DNA of 64,000 bases from JBQQPY01 sp052258065 (GTDB lineage: Bacteria; Pseudomonadota; Gammaproteobacteria; Enterobacterales; Enterobacteriaceae): NCBI GenBank assembly GCA_052258065.1, contig JBQQPY010000002.1, positions 1,550,001-1,614,000 on the forward strand. The letters run 5' to 3'. Under the pieces are notes generated by a model. The model was not told the DNA's origin, made no database searches, and saw nothing but the letters and a program-made list of their open reading frames with translations. A program made the translations under genes and the position numbers. Of this stretch, positions 1-9,188 are shown piece by piece. How positions within the stretch are numbered: the stretch's first letter is position 1; each line of letters opens with the position of its first letter.

Positions 1-24
1 GTTAAGGGCGGTCATGACAAATAG

Positions 25-51
25 ATGGGGTTAAGACAAAAGGATTTCAAG
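25..51 (-). promoter_or_regulatory. Sigma-32 (heat-shock) promoter, probably of htpG
   Basis: On the minus strand CTTGAAA (51 to 45) is followed after 14 bases by CCCCAT (30 to 25), which fits the RpoH consensus CTTGAAA-N11-15-CCCCAT. It lies just downstream of recR and points out of the window. In E. coli recR is followed by the heat-shock gene htpG, so this should be the htpG promoter. The gene itself is outside the window. Confidence 0.7.
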
Positions 52-101
52 GAGCAAGCGGGGGCGCGTTAACGGCCCGACGAAATTATCCTGAGGTGAG
101 G

Positions 102-707
102 TTAGAATGTGATGGGATGACGGCCTACCAGCGAGTACGACAGCGTGGTGCCATCCAGCATTTCAAGCTCGCCGCCAAACGGCACGCCGTGCGCGATACG
201 GCTGGCTATAATGCCGTATCGCGCGCATATTTCGGCGATATAATTGGCGGTCGCTTCGCCTTCTATCGTCGGGCTGGTGGCAAGGATTACCTCCTGAATG
301 TGCTCGCTTTCAAGCCGCTCCCGCAACCGGCTGAGACCGATATCGTCCGGGCCAATTCCATCAAGGGGAGACAAGCGCCCCATCAGGACGAAATAACGTC
401 CGGCAAATTGGCCGGTCTGCTCGATTGCGTGAATATCCGCCGGACTTTCCACCACACAGATTTTGTCGGACTGCTGCCGGTGAGGATTAGCACAAATAGC
501 GCAGATCGCTTGCTCAGTGAAGGTGCGGCAATCGAAACAATGGCCGATTTTTGACATCGTGCGGGCGAGCGCCTGCGCTAGGCGGATTCCGCCGTTGCGA
601 TCGCGCCGCAGGAGGTGGAAAACTATACGCTGCGCCGACTTCGGTCCGATGCCCGGCAGGCAACAGAAGGCCTCCGTTAATGTCTCTAGTAATGGACTAA
701 TTTGCAT
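102..707 (-). CDS. recR: Recombination mediator protein RecR
   Basis: RecR acts with RecF and RecO to load RecA on SSB-coated single-stranded DNA at gaps. The 201-residue protein has the family's normal length. It carries the N-terminal helix-hairpin-helix (LPGIGPKSAQR, near residue 17), a four-cysteine zinc motif (CFDC then CAIC, near residues 57-72) and a Toprim domain in the second half. The start ATG (707-705) shares one base with the ybaB stop codon (TGATG), so the two are translationally coupled as in other enterobacteria. No frame disruption is seen. It is the last gene of the dnaX-ybaB-recR operon. Confidence 0.97.
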   Translation of the reverse strand: MQISPLLETLTEAFCCLPGIGPKSAQRIVFHLLRRDRNGGIRLAQALARTMSKIGHCFDCRTFTEQAICAICANPHRQQSDKICVVESPADIHAIEQTGQFAGRYFVLMGRLSPLDGIGPDDIGLSRLRERLESEHIQEVILATSPTIEGEATANYIAEICARYGIIASRIAHGVPFGGELEMLDGTTLSYSLVGRHPITF

Positions 708-1036
708 CAGAACGGCATTTTAAGATCAGGAGAGAACTGCATGCCGCTGGAGACAGTAGCGATTTTTTCTTTATGAATTTCAGCGACACGACGGGCAGCG
801 TCGTTAAATGCCGCCGTGATCAGATCCTCTAGCATGTCCTGATCATCTTCCAAAAGGCTAGGATCAATCTCGACACGGCGACAATTATGCGCCCCATTGA
901 TAGTGATCTTAACTAAGCCAGCGCCTGACTCACCGATCACCTCTAACTGAGCGCTTTCTTCTTGCATCCTGTGCATTTTTTCTTGCATTAGCTGGACTTG
1001 CTTCATCAGATTACCCATTCCACTATTACCAAACAT
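707..1036 (-). CDS. ybaB: Nucleoid-associated protein, YbaB/EbfC family
   Basis: This is a small dimeric DNA-binding protein found throughout bacteria between dnaX and recR. Its 109 residues match the E. coli length and sequence. The N-terminal half is an amphipathic helix rich in M, Q, K and E (MKQVQLMQEKMHRMQEE), followed by the beta-sheet core (VKITINGAHNCRRVEIDPSL) and a C-terminal helix. The conserved ending SPDLKMPF is present. Its stop codon overlaps the recR start by one base. The operon runs dnaX, ybaB, recR on the minus strand. Confidence 0.96.
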   Translation of the reverse strand: MFGNSGMGNLMKQVQLMQEKMHRMQEESAQLEVIGESGAGLVKITINGAHNCRRVEIDPSLLEDDQDMLEDLITAAFNDAARRVAEIHKEKIATVSSGMQFSPDLKMPF

Positions 1037-1095
1037 AGTCTTCTCTCTCAGTTGCGTCGGGCTACACTAGCGACATATTACGACAGCACAAAGGT

Positions 1096-3640
1096 TTATA
1101 CGGGTCGGATACTGTCCTCATCCAACTTAGCGTCAAAAAAGCGCTGCAGCATTTTAATGTGCGCATCAGTCATTATCGCTTTACGTGCATGCATTAGTTT
1201 TTCTTCATAAATCGTTTGGTGCCATTCCAGTGGCGTTTTCATCGCCAGATTATCATCTTCTATTACAGTTAATTCAACCGGCGCGTCTAAATCGGCGCTT
1301 AACGCGTCGCGCAGGGCGATTTTCGCCGTTGCCGAATTCAGATGACGCTGCGAGGCGCGCAGGTATAGACAGACCTTGCCTGGCGCCAAATCTTTTTTCC
1401 AGGCATTTAGAGCAAGCTGTCTCACCAGTTTAGGCAGCGCCAGCCGATGTACCTGCGCCGCCCAGGGATCACGTTCTAGCGCTTCTTCCGCCAGAGATAA
1501 CGTCAGTTCCGGCGTCTTTTTATGCCCCAGCGCCGTGCGCAGAGCTTTAGGGGCAATCAGTGGCTCTGGCTCAGTTTTTGACTGTTGGCTGGCACGCCAG
1601 CGGTAAGCTTCCGGTGGCGGCGTTTTCGCTTGGTTTTCTCGACCAGCGACAGATAGAGGTTGAGACGCCCGTTCATCTCCTGTGGCCAAACACTCCAGCG
1701 CGCCAAGCGTCGCTTGCTGGCGAGCTGGGGCCGGTTTGGCCTTTTTTATTTTTTGGCTCTCTTGACGTTGCAGCAATTCGGTGCGAGCTAGCAAGAGCTG
1801 CGCAGTCGCGTCTAGCAATGGACTATCGGTACAGGAGAGCGTGGCGGGCGACTCGATATTGTCGGGCATTACCGTGCCGGGCTGCCACTTTGCCTCCGTC
1901 TCATTATTACGGAAGCGGCTAGCAGTATGGGCTTGCATAAAGCCTTTATCTGCACTGTTAAGCGCGATAGCTTGCCGGGTAGAGCGCGCGCGGCCGCCCA
2001 ATACAGAAGACATCTGACGCTCGGTCAACGATGGCTCTCGCCCGGAAATGCTAGCGCCCGCCTTTCCCCCTTTTGCCGCCCGCCCAGCGATATAGCTGGC
2101 GTCCGGATTCTGCGTTGGGATATTGGACGAGGGGGAATCGCCAGCACGAATGTCGAGATAAGCCACGGGCCCAGATACTAGCCCTGTTTGCTCAGAGACT
2201 GTTTCCAAGGAGATATGGCCGCTTACGTGAGGGTCTTCTACCCCTCTTTCAGATGTCTTGAGACACCCAGCAGCCCAACAGGGACTCGGTAGACTGTTAA
2301 CCACTGTCAGTCTTGCGAGGCCCTTATGAAGATCTGAGGTTCTGTCAGGCGCCGCGATGGATTCAACGCCGGGTGTAACGCTCGACCGGCTGACAAGAGG
2401 CAAGGCATCCACACGAGCGCACGACGTCATGGGATCCGCAGACGCGGCACCTGATACGATAGATGACTTAGCGGAAGGGCCAGCCTTGCTAGTGTCAGGT
2501 CTAAGTTCGATCGCCCCCCTCTGCGTTGGCTGGTGCCGCCGGTTCTACTGCTGCGGGATGAAACGCTAGTGCGCGCAGAAAAGTCATTTCAACCCCCATA
2601 CGGGGGTCTGGCGCAAAAGGTAGATCTTTGCGCCCTATAAGTAAGATTTGATAATACAGTTGCAAATCTGCCGGAGGCAGGCGACGGGTCAATTCCCGCA
2701 AACGCGAAACGATACCGGGATTTTCTTCATTATTCAATTGGTTAGGTAACAACTGCGCCATCGCAAGATGGTGCAGCAAAGATAGCATCTCTAGGAGTAA
2801 ATTTTCCCAAACTATACCGCGATCGGCACATTGCGCAAGCTGAGCCATTATCGCACCGCCGTCGGCGTCGGCAAGCGCTTCAATAAGCGTTAGCGGCTGC
2901 TCAGCATTCAGCGTGCCGAGCATCAGACTTACTGCATTAGCGCTGACTTTCCCCTGCCCCATCGCGATAGCCTGATCGGCTAGGCTCAGAGCATCACGCA
3001 TGCTACCCTCGGCAGCGCGGGCAAGCAGCTTTAACGCGCGGGGCGCAGCGACGATTTCCTCCTGCTGCAACACCTTCGAAAGTTGGACGCGGATTTGCTC
3101 AACGTCGAGGGCCTTTAAATGAAATTGTAAACAACGGGAAAGTATTGTCACCGGAAGTTTCTGCGGTTCGGTAGTAGCCAGTAAAAATTTGATATGTGCT
3201 GGCGGTTCCTCTAGAGTTTTGAGTAGCGCGTTGAAGCTATAGCGGGAGAGCATGTGTACTTCATCAATAAGATACACCTTAAAGCGACCAAGCGCTGGCG
3301 CGTATTGCACGTTATCCAGCAGCTCTCGAGTATGTTCGACTTTAGTCCGTGAAGCGGCATCGATTTCAATTAGATCGACAAATCTACCCTGCTCGTGTTC
3401 TCGGCAATTATTGCACTGGCCACAAGGGGTGGGGGTGATCCCAGTTTCGCAATTCAGACCTTTAGCCAGAAGACGGGCTATAGTGGTTTTACCCACGCCG
3501 CGAGTGCCGGATAACAAATAAGCATGATGAATTCTACCCAATAATAGGCCGTTTATCAGCGCTGTCAGGACATGCTCCTGACCTACTACATCTGCAAATA
3601 TTTTCGGACGCCACTTACGGGCAAGTGCCTGATAGCTCAT
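1096..3640 (-). CDS. dnaX: DNA polymerase III subunits tau/gamma, read in two frames joined at a G6 run
   Basis: DnaX is the clamp-loader ATPase of the replicase. The first frame (3640 to 2501, 379 residues) holds the whole AAA+ region: Walker A GTRGVGKTT near residue 45, zinc cysteines CGQCNNC, Walker B YLIDEVHML and the collar domain. It ends at TAG just after a G6 run (2519-2514). The second frame (open from 2430 to the stop at 1096) carries the tau-specific C-terminus, including EAYRWRASQQ, ERDPWAAQV and the ending DEDSIRPV. Dropping one G joins them into 847 residues, against 643 in E. coli. The excess is a linker about 200 residues longer than usual, with no recognisable domain. The tau frame also keeps the programmed-frameshift heptamer. 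It could be a decaying gene, a gene rescued by slippage, or a sequencing error in the G run. Its essential role argues for function. Confidence 0.85.
1741..1749 (-). promoter_or_regulatory. Conserved dnaX -1 frameshift heptamer A AAA AAG
   Basis: In the tau frame the codons read ATA AAA AAG, so A AAA AAG falls in the same phase as the programmed -1 frameshift site that makes the gamma subunit in E. coli. A purine-rich AAGAGAG lies about 9-10 bases upstream, like the E. coli stimulatory Shine-Dalgarno-like element. After a -1 slip, 22 further codons are read before TGA (1675-1673), whereas E. coli stops almost at once. Confidence 0.6.
2514..2519 (-). other. G6 homopolymer at the dnaX frame break
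   Basis: The minus strand reads GCA GAG GGG GGC GAT and stops ten bases later at TAG. Removing one G gives GAG GGG GCG ATC and an open frame through to the normal tau C-terminus. The frame change therefore maps to this run or very close to it. Confidence 0.75.
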
Positions 3641-3765
3641 GAGTTGCGATTTACGTCAGAGGAACAAAGACCTATCCTAACATAGCTGCACGCCGCAGCG
3701 CGAGGCTGTTATTTTCAGTGGCTGAAGAAAATAACCAGGCTATAACTTGTTATAGCTAATACTGC

Positions 3766-4275
3766 TTAAAAGTGTTTGACTACCAAGGTTTGCCAGATTG
3801 ATATAACATCACCACTAAATCGTCGGACAAGCTTCACCGTAACGCCGATTGCCCCACCGGTAGCGAGTAAATCATACGCTATCAGCACTTTATTGCTAGG
3901 GCCGATGGCATCTTTATGAGTTTTAAGGCTACCAGTGCCGTATTCTAACATGTAGATTTTACTGATAGTTGCACGCGGCAAACTTGCCGGTTTTGCGCAT
4001 AGGAACAAAACCTAGCTTCAGATTGACAGCATGAGCGGCGTGCTAAACAGAAACCCGCGGGCTTCAGTGCCGACCACTTTAGTCAATCCTGCATTGCGAT
4101 AACGGTCGCCTAGCAATGCATTGCATTGCATTGCATTGCAATTCTGCCAGCATGCGCGTCTAGCTCTTCAAGCAAGCTGGTTATATCGCGAAAAATGATA
4201 CTGGGTTTCGGATAGTTTATAACTGATTTAATTCTTTGCTTAATGAGCTCTAACTGTTGTTCTACAGAAATTATA
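3766..4275 (-). pseudogene. apt: Adenine phosphoribosyltransferase relic
   Basis: In several frames the minus strand encodes successive pieces of Apt in order. These are an N-terminal piece with SVINYPKPSIIFRDITSLL, a middle piece RNAGLTKVVGTEARGFLF, then GFVPMRKTGK, and last a piece with LPRATISKIYMLEYGT and the PRPP-loop region VLIAYDLLATGG. The frame changes at least twice and no complete frame remains. The first acidic residue of the PRPP motif (VLVVDDLLATGG in E. coli) has become Tyr. It lies upstream of dnaX on the same strand, as in E. coli (apt-dnaX-ybaB-recR). Adenine salvage through Apt is therefore lost. Confidence 0.9.
4117..4140. repeat. Pentanucleotide microsatellite (TGCAT), 4.8 copies
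   Basis: TGCAT is repeated four times and followed by TGCA. The run lies within the apt relic, between the IIFRDITSLL and RNAGLTKVVG pieces. Repeat units of five bases shift the reading frame, so the run may have been an inactivating lesion. Confidence 0.9.
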
Positions 4276-4611
4276 ATGTGTATACTTAAAAAGTATAATG
4301 TATTACTAATTTAGACTCTGTCATGACTAAACAAGACCGAACCGCGCACGAAAGCACTTAAATCTATGCAAACCGCTGCGAAAACGCAAAGATAGAGAAG
4401 ACAAAGATTAACGTGGCGTGAGCTGCACCGACCCCCGTCGCGCGTTAATGCAATATTATACATCGCAGAAAGCAATAGGATACTATCATAAAAGTTGATT
4501 TTCTTTTCATTTATTACAAGTGCATGACGTATATACATCTTATCTAATTACTGCTCTTGCCGCCCGTCTTAATACTTTAGCCGTACGCATTAAAGACTAG
4601 GAAGATACTGT
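4276..4611. other. Intergenic stretch, no gene seen
   Basis: This lies between the apt and priC relics. In E. coli ybaN sits here, but no piece of YbaN can be recognised. The longest frames are short and without family resemblance. Confidence 0.5.
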
Positions 4612-4960
4612 TATGCACCAATCCCGTCATCAAGCATCCCGTTTCGATCATCTGCCATTTAGCACGAGCGACAACCGCCTCAGCGATTATTTATCCGAGA
4701 GCCAGGCAATGGCTTGTATATTTGACTAACTTGGTGAAATAGGGTCGTATTGAGAGCGTAGCCTGGCCGGCACAGCCGCCAACGTATTAAAAGTTGCCAC
4801 TGTCTTGTGAGCTAGCTATGCAAGATCTATGCGAGGGATCTCTCGCACTCTACCGCAGGATATTTACGCTCCGAGGCGGGGCATCAGGAGTATGAGTGGC
4901 GATCACTAGGCGATGATGCGAAATCACGATAGCCTGGGCTTCACAGCAGACAATGCTATT
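4612..4960 (+). pseudogene. priC: Possible primosomal replication protein PriC relic
   Basis: An ATG at 4612 opens a short frame. It contains ASRFDHLPFSTSDNRLSDYL, which resembles the PriC segment SARFDRHLFQ and the acidic helix that follows. The frame then breaks at several stops. Downstream the base composition stays richer in GC than the surrounding IS relics, as expected for an old gene. Position and orientation agree with E. coli, where priC lies beyond apt and is transcribed away from it. The resemblance is limited to one segment, so the identification leans partly on gene order. Confidence 0.4.
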
Positions 4961-5485
4961 TACGTAAACCTATTCTCAAGCGAAATGCACGAAATAGGCA
5001 GAGAAAACTAATTAATGTTATTAACTACTATTGACTGCTATTGACTACTCGAGCCTATATTCGTCATTCTACACCCAATTTTATCTTACCGAAAGGAAAA
5101 AACTGTAAATAAACTATTTATGTTAAAAATATAAATATCTATACTATTTTTGAGCTCAGAATGTAAGATCTTAAATCTCATATGGTTCATCATATTTTTT
5201 CTTGATTACATACTTTATCTAACCAAGCTTGATTACACTAAAAATAGATACGTTCTAAGCAAAAGCGTACTTTGCTAGAAAATAGCAAAACGCAATAACC
5301 GGAACTTACCATGCACTTCGTAGCCAACATATATACCTCACTATCTAGTGCATTAACGCGTCAAAATGCTAACTGCAGTATCTATTAAAGATAAAGACAT
5401 TCTCCAAAATAGAAAAATGTCATCACCAATTTAAACGTCATTTACTCTGCTAATTAAATCACGTAATAATAAGAAATACATGCTT
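4961..5485. repeat. AT-rich spacer with an R6/R4 repeat block
   Basis: No gene is seen. From about 5150 to 5360 the sequence matches blocks that recur elsewhere in the window. One is AAGATCTTAAATCTCATATG (end of R6). Another is the R4 block, with AACCAAGCTTGATTACAC and later GTAGCCAACATATATACCTC. See the copies at 14000-14270, 49820-50130, 55170-55440 and 62560-62830. Confidence 0.6.
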
Positions 5486-6105
5486 ATCTTCATCTGGAAA
5501 GGTAGAACGTCTGAAAGCGTTGCCCAGAAAGAGCAAGAATGCCGGACAGAAAGCTTTGAATGCATTGATTTTATTAAATTGCAATGCATTAATCATTGGG
5601 TTTTCAAGACCACCGATCGGCCAGACGTTAGTCCGAGATTTTACAAATAGGTGCCGCAAGATCAACCGAGTCAAGCGTTGTTTGATCGAAGAAGGGACTA
5701 AGGCAGTTTTTTAAACTATAGAGTAAAGGGATACGTGACTACATTGTGAATGGCGATTCCGAAATCGTATTTAATTGCAGTAAGCTACAACAAAGCCGTC
5801 AAAGGGGAAGAGCCAATGAACCTTACAACTGCTTGCCCATGTAAAACTACAATATATTAAAACGCTCTGGTCTAAAACAGTAAATCACACACTAAAAAAC
5901 AAACTGACACCCTAGATAAATATCGGCTGGGTCGTACAGCCAGAAGCCAATGCCAAATTCATTGCGGCTATAGACAAGGGACTAGACGTGTATAGTCAAT
6001 GCTATAACCTCGTGAATCCGGTGGTTTGCGTGGGCTAACCCCCTCCATTGATGTAATACACGTATAGCACTGCCGTTAAGGCCTAGAAAACCTACTCGCA
6101 AGAAT
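5486..6105 (+). mobile_element. IS630-A transposase relic (N-terminal two thirds)
   Basis: Broken frames give the classical IS630 order. The N-terminal helix-turn-helix region appears as NAGQKALNALILLNCNALI. It is followed by a segment like WTLRLLADKLVE and ISHETVR, read here as TLWSKTVNHTLKN. Then comes a piece like PPEANAEFVAAMEDVLDVY, read here as QPEANAKFIAAIDKGLDVY. Multiple stops and shifts make it dead. The same protein recurs at 18095-19315, 25510-26470, 33930-35050 and 57830-58680. Confidence 0.8.
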
Positions 6106-6440
6106 CACGAATCCATAATTCGCATATAAACTAAGAATAAATATAAAATCAGTGAAAATCTAAAAAAATAAAATCAATGAGCGCTAACTAATCAACAACG
6201 GGTTGCTTGTAATTAAGTAGTTACTATCATCTTTTTTCAAAACTAGAATTATTACAGCTTGACGCAGAAATCTTCAAGCTAAGCAAAACGCACTAAAAAA
6301 ATTAAACGCATGAGATTTAAAATCTTACGTTATCAGTTTACGAAATGATTTAAATATATACTATTTTGAATAGTAAGGAATTTATTTACAGTTTCCTTGC
6401 TTTTTTTGCTAAGATTAAACATTAGATGCAGAATCACGGA
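6106..6440. repeat. Composite repeat R1-R5-R6
   Basis: Three blocks found elsewhere in the window follow each other here. R1 (about 6110-6215) contains AAGAATAAATATAAAATCAG. R5 (about 6225-6300) contains AAACTAGAATTATTACAGCT. R6 (about 6305-6430) contains GAGATTTAAAATCTTACG. The right end reads TTAGATGCAGAATCACGG, which resembles the outer end of R1 in other copies (TTTAGGTGCAGAATGACGG at 14459). This suggests the inverted ends of one former element. Confidence 0.55.
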
Positions 6441-6699
6441 TAAATATAAACGACTGCGGCACGCAATGCCTTTATGGCTAATAAGCAGCAAGATCGTCGA
6501 CTTTTGACAAAAATCACTAAGCATAGAATAAAGCTCGATAAAACTCACTCCCTTAAGGATATCTTGATATAATATCCTTACGCATATCGAATTACGCTAA
6601 AATACTTTTATATATTCTGGCTCGTATATCACTGCAAAAAAATTATAGCAATCTTTATAAAAAGTTTACTTAATAGCTTAAATACGCGTATTTGATAGT

Positions 6700-7480
6700 G
6701 AATCGAGGGTTTTTTGCTGAAGCTTCCTGAGTAATGACTTCAGCTTGGGAAGCGGTATCTGGATAAGACTTAAATCCGGCGAATAACACGGAAGATAAAA
6801 AGAATTATATCTTTAGCCTCAATAGCTTCTCGTATAAAATCAACTTTATAGTAGCTAAATTATTTATTATCACAATATTTCCTGGTAAAAATTCAGGACA
6901 AAATGCTCAACATAAGCAAGAAAAGCACGTCCATTTTACTCTATTGTGTAGCATAATAGCATGGTTGGATTTAATCTAGATAGATATATGACAACAGTGA
7001 GTATCACTAGCCTCTAGTAAGCGTGTTCGACATTAACCACATCGTAAACCTCGTCTCCTGCAGTCTTTTGACAGACCTATACTTGTCATTGTTGCCGTTT
7101 CATCAATAACAATAAGCTTATCATATAAAAATATGAAATTTCTTCAGACCATAATTTGCGCAACTGAGCTATATCGTTGCACCCTTATTTCAAAGCAGCA
7201 TTTTTAAATGCTGAAATACTTTTTAAAGAAATCTATATTTTATAAAGAGTGAGATTACAAGAGCTATAAATAAGAATCGGGATAAAATCAGAGTGCGCAT
7301 CAATTTTTAATCTACGATTCGGGTTACTTCTAGATTTCGAGTTGTCGCTTCTGCTCTTACGGAATTGCTTACTTCAATGAGTCGCATCAAAAGAACCTAT
7401 GCGGTATCCATCCGCCGCTGCATGCGCAGGGCTACTATAGCTAAAAATCGCGATAATCAAACTCAATGTGCTAATCAGTT
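6700..7480 (-). mobile_element. IS630-B (DDE_3) transposase relic
   Basis: Minus-strand fragments follow the order of IS630-type orfB transposases: a piece at the first catalytic Asp region, read as YMISLLLLMKRQQ (in place of FIDETWTKTN), then NGRAFLAYVEHFVL, which matches the conserved AFLAYVEQVL. No long frame remains. Related relics lie at 12920-13830, 19320-20090, 33430-33930 and 45190-45740. Confidence 0.6.
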
Positions 7481-7705
7481 AGTAACTAAATTGTAATATA
7501 GACAAAATTTAAAGATTTCAAAGTGACTCTCTGCTTGTTATTTAAGAAGAACGCGAATGCCGGCCTGTAATAACACGTTTCTAGGAAAGCAACATTATTT
7601 TAATGGAATTGTTAACAACAAAAAACCTTTTGTGCTTGTAAGCGGTCTTTTAATACTACCCGCCGGGCGCGGCTTAGATAATGACAACTTTTGCGTAAGA
7701 TACAG

Positions 7706-7734
7706 GAAAATTGCCTTCTACGCTTGCAGAAGGC
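7706..7734 (-). terminator. Hairpin terminator downstream of the 5S relic
   Basis: On the minus strand GCCTTCT and AGAAGGC form a 7-bp stem with an 8-base loop, followed by AATTTTCCT. It lies just past the 3' end of the 5S relic, where an rRNA operon terminator belongs. A perfect 20-base palindrome (7731-7750) overlaps it. Confidence 0.55.
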
Positions 7735-7746
7735 TTCTAATTAGAA

Positions 7747-7855
7747 GCCTGGCAGTTCCCCACCTCTCGCATGGGGAAACCCCACACTACTATCGGCGCT
7801 ACGGCATTTCACTTCTGAGTTCGGCATGGGATCCCTGCGCTAGTGCCGCCAGGCA
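7747..7855 (-). pseudogene. rrf: 5S rRNA with an internal deletion of about 10 nt
   Basis: The outer strands TGCCTGGCGGCA and ACTGCCAGGC and the central CCATGCCGAACTCAGAAGTG are well conserved. Compared with E. coli 5S (120 nt), about 10 bases are missing between GTAGCGC and CCATGCCGAA, in the helix II/III and loop B region that contacts ribosomal proteins. The total is about 109 nt. With the 23S and 16S of the same operon grossly deleted, this gene is probably dead. Confidence 0.8.
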
Positions 7856-8065
7856 AATTTGTTTTCTGCACTGCTTTGTGTCGTGCAGACTTTTCGTGCC
7901 TAACTCATATTTTATGAGTGTCAGGCTTTATCCGGAACACTGCTGATATGGGCTTGTCTCTTGCACACAAGTTACTTCTGACTGCGCGTAATACACTAGT
8001 ACATGCATTGCTTTGCCGCTAACTTTTGCTTTTATACTTGCTCTTTTAAACAGCTCAGGTGTTGT

Positions 8066-8606
8066 AAGGTTAAGTCTCACGGGTTATTGGTATCAGTTAG
8101 CTCAACGCCTCGCAGCGCTTACACACCTGACCTATCAACGTCATCGTCTTTAACGTTTCTTTAGGAGGCTCGAAGCCTCGAGGAAGACTTATCTTGAGGC
8201 AAGTTTCCTGCTTAGATGCTTTTGGCGGTTATCTCTTCCGTACGTAGCTACTGGGCAATGCTGTTGGCATAACAACCCGAATACCAGTGGTGCGTCGACT
8301 CTGATTCTCTCGTACTAGGAGCAGCCCCTTTCAATCTTCCAGCGCCGATGGCAGATGGGGATCGAACTGTCTCACGATGCTCTAAACCCAGCTCGCGCAC
8401 CACTTTAAATGGCGAACAGCAATACCCTTGGGACCTACTTCAGCTAGATTGTTCTCACTATGATGCCACAGGTTGCACTGGGCTTTCCTATTCGGACATC
8501 ACCGGCTGATAACGCTTGATATCGACTTACCGGCGCTTTCGCAGATTAGGACGTTTTCATCGCTTCTGATTACCTGACATGCATCGTATGCCCTTAGTCA
8601 CTAAAC
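8066..8606 (-). pseudogene. rrl: 23S rRNA relic, central part deleted
   Basis: The 3' part (8066-8443) matches about the last 380 nt of enterobacterial 23S, including the sarcin-ricin region CTCGTACTAGGAGCAGCCCC (as written on the plus strand). It then passes directly into the 5' part (about 8444-8606), where TATTCGGACATCACCGG and GCAGATTAGGACGT match the first 150 nt of 23S in the same orientation. Relative to the 2.9-kb E. coli gene about 2.4 kb is missing, including the peptidyl-transferase centre. It cannot function. Confidence 0.92.
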
Positions 8607-8899
8607 TTCAGAACCCTAGAGCTGTCTAAGTCTTTTCTAATGAGCTGCACGTCTAAAATTTAGCGTCGCGTCTAGGCGTTTGCGGCATTGCGTCAAGGAG
8701 TTATTTTTTACACAGAACCTTGATGCAGTGATAACGATTATGCGTCATCTTCAGGTTTTCTTGCTTTATTTGAGAGACTTGCATGCTGAGTTTGCACTTC
8801 AGTGTGTGCTTCAAATTTTTAGCTTGTTCGAAGCTTATTAAAGAGCGAACTTCTCGGCATGTTTGAAATTAGAAACGCACTCTGAAACCAACAGGAAAC

Positions 8900-8975
8900 T
8901 GGCGTCCCCTAGGGGGTTTGAACCCCTGTTACCGCCGTGAAAGGGCGGTGTCCTAGGCCACTAGACGAAGGGGAC
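8900..8975 (-). tRNA. gltT: tRNA-Glu (anticodon TTC)
   Basis: The 76-nt minus-strand sequence matches enterobacterial tRNA-Glu, with CCA encoded. The acceptor stem GTCCCCT/AGGGGAC, the anticodon stem around TTC (rc 8941-8939) and the T arm AGGGG/CCCCT all pair. The T loop reads TTCAAAC, an acceptable variant. It sits in the 16S-23S spacer position of an otherwise dead rRNA operon. It is charged with Glu for translation and, in this lineage, also feeds haem synthesis through the C5 pathway (established knowledge). Selection on the tRNA would explain its survival. The gene symbol is by analogy. Confidence 0.95.
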
Positions 8976-9188
8976 ATAAAAATTCACCGCCTTACTTCTT
9001 AGGAAAGGCGCCGCTTCGTAGGCGAAAGCAGAGCATCTTTTCAGCCAGAGCTAGGGTGGCTGTACTTGACTTTTAGGTCTATAGCATGTTCGCCATATAA
9101 GTACAAACTCTTTTCATATCAGGATGCTTTACTCCTGAAAGTTATTAGACAGTCCGTATAGAGACCTTACGGTATCGCAATGTCGTCT

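Noticed and set aside
96..554. 152-codon frame opposite recR
   Set aside because: An antisense shadow of a conserved gene, with no family resemblance.
7557..7946. 129-codon plus-strand frame near the 5S gene
   Set aside because: It is the complement of the 5S rRNA relic and its terminator region. The match to rRNA is decisive.
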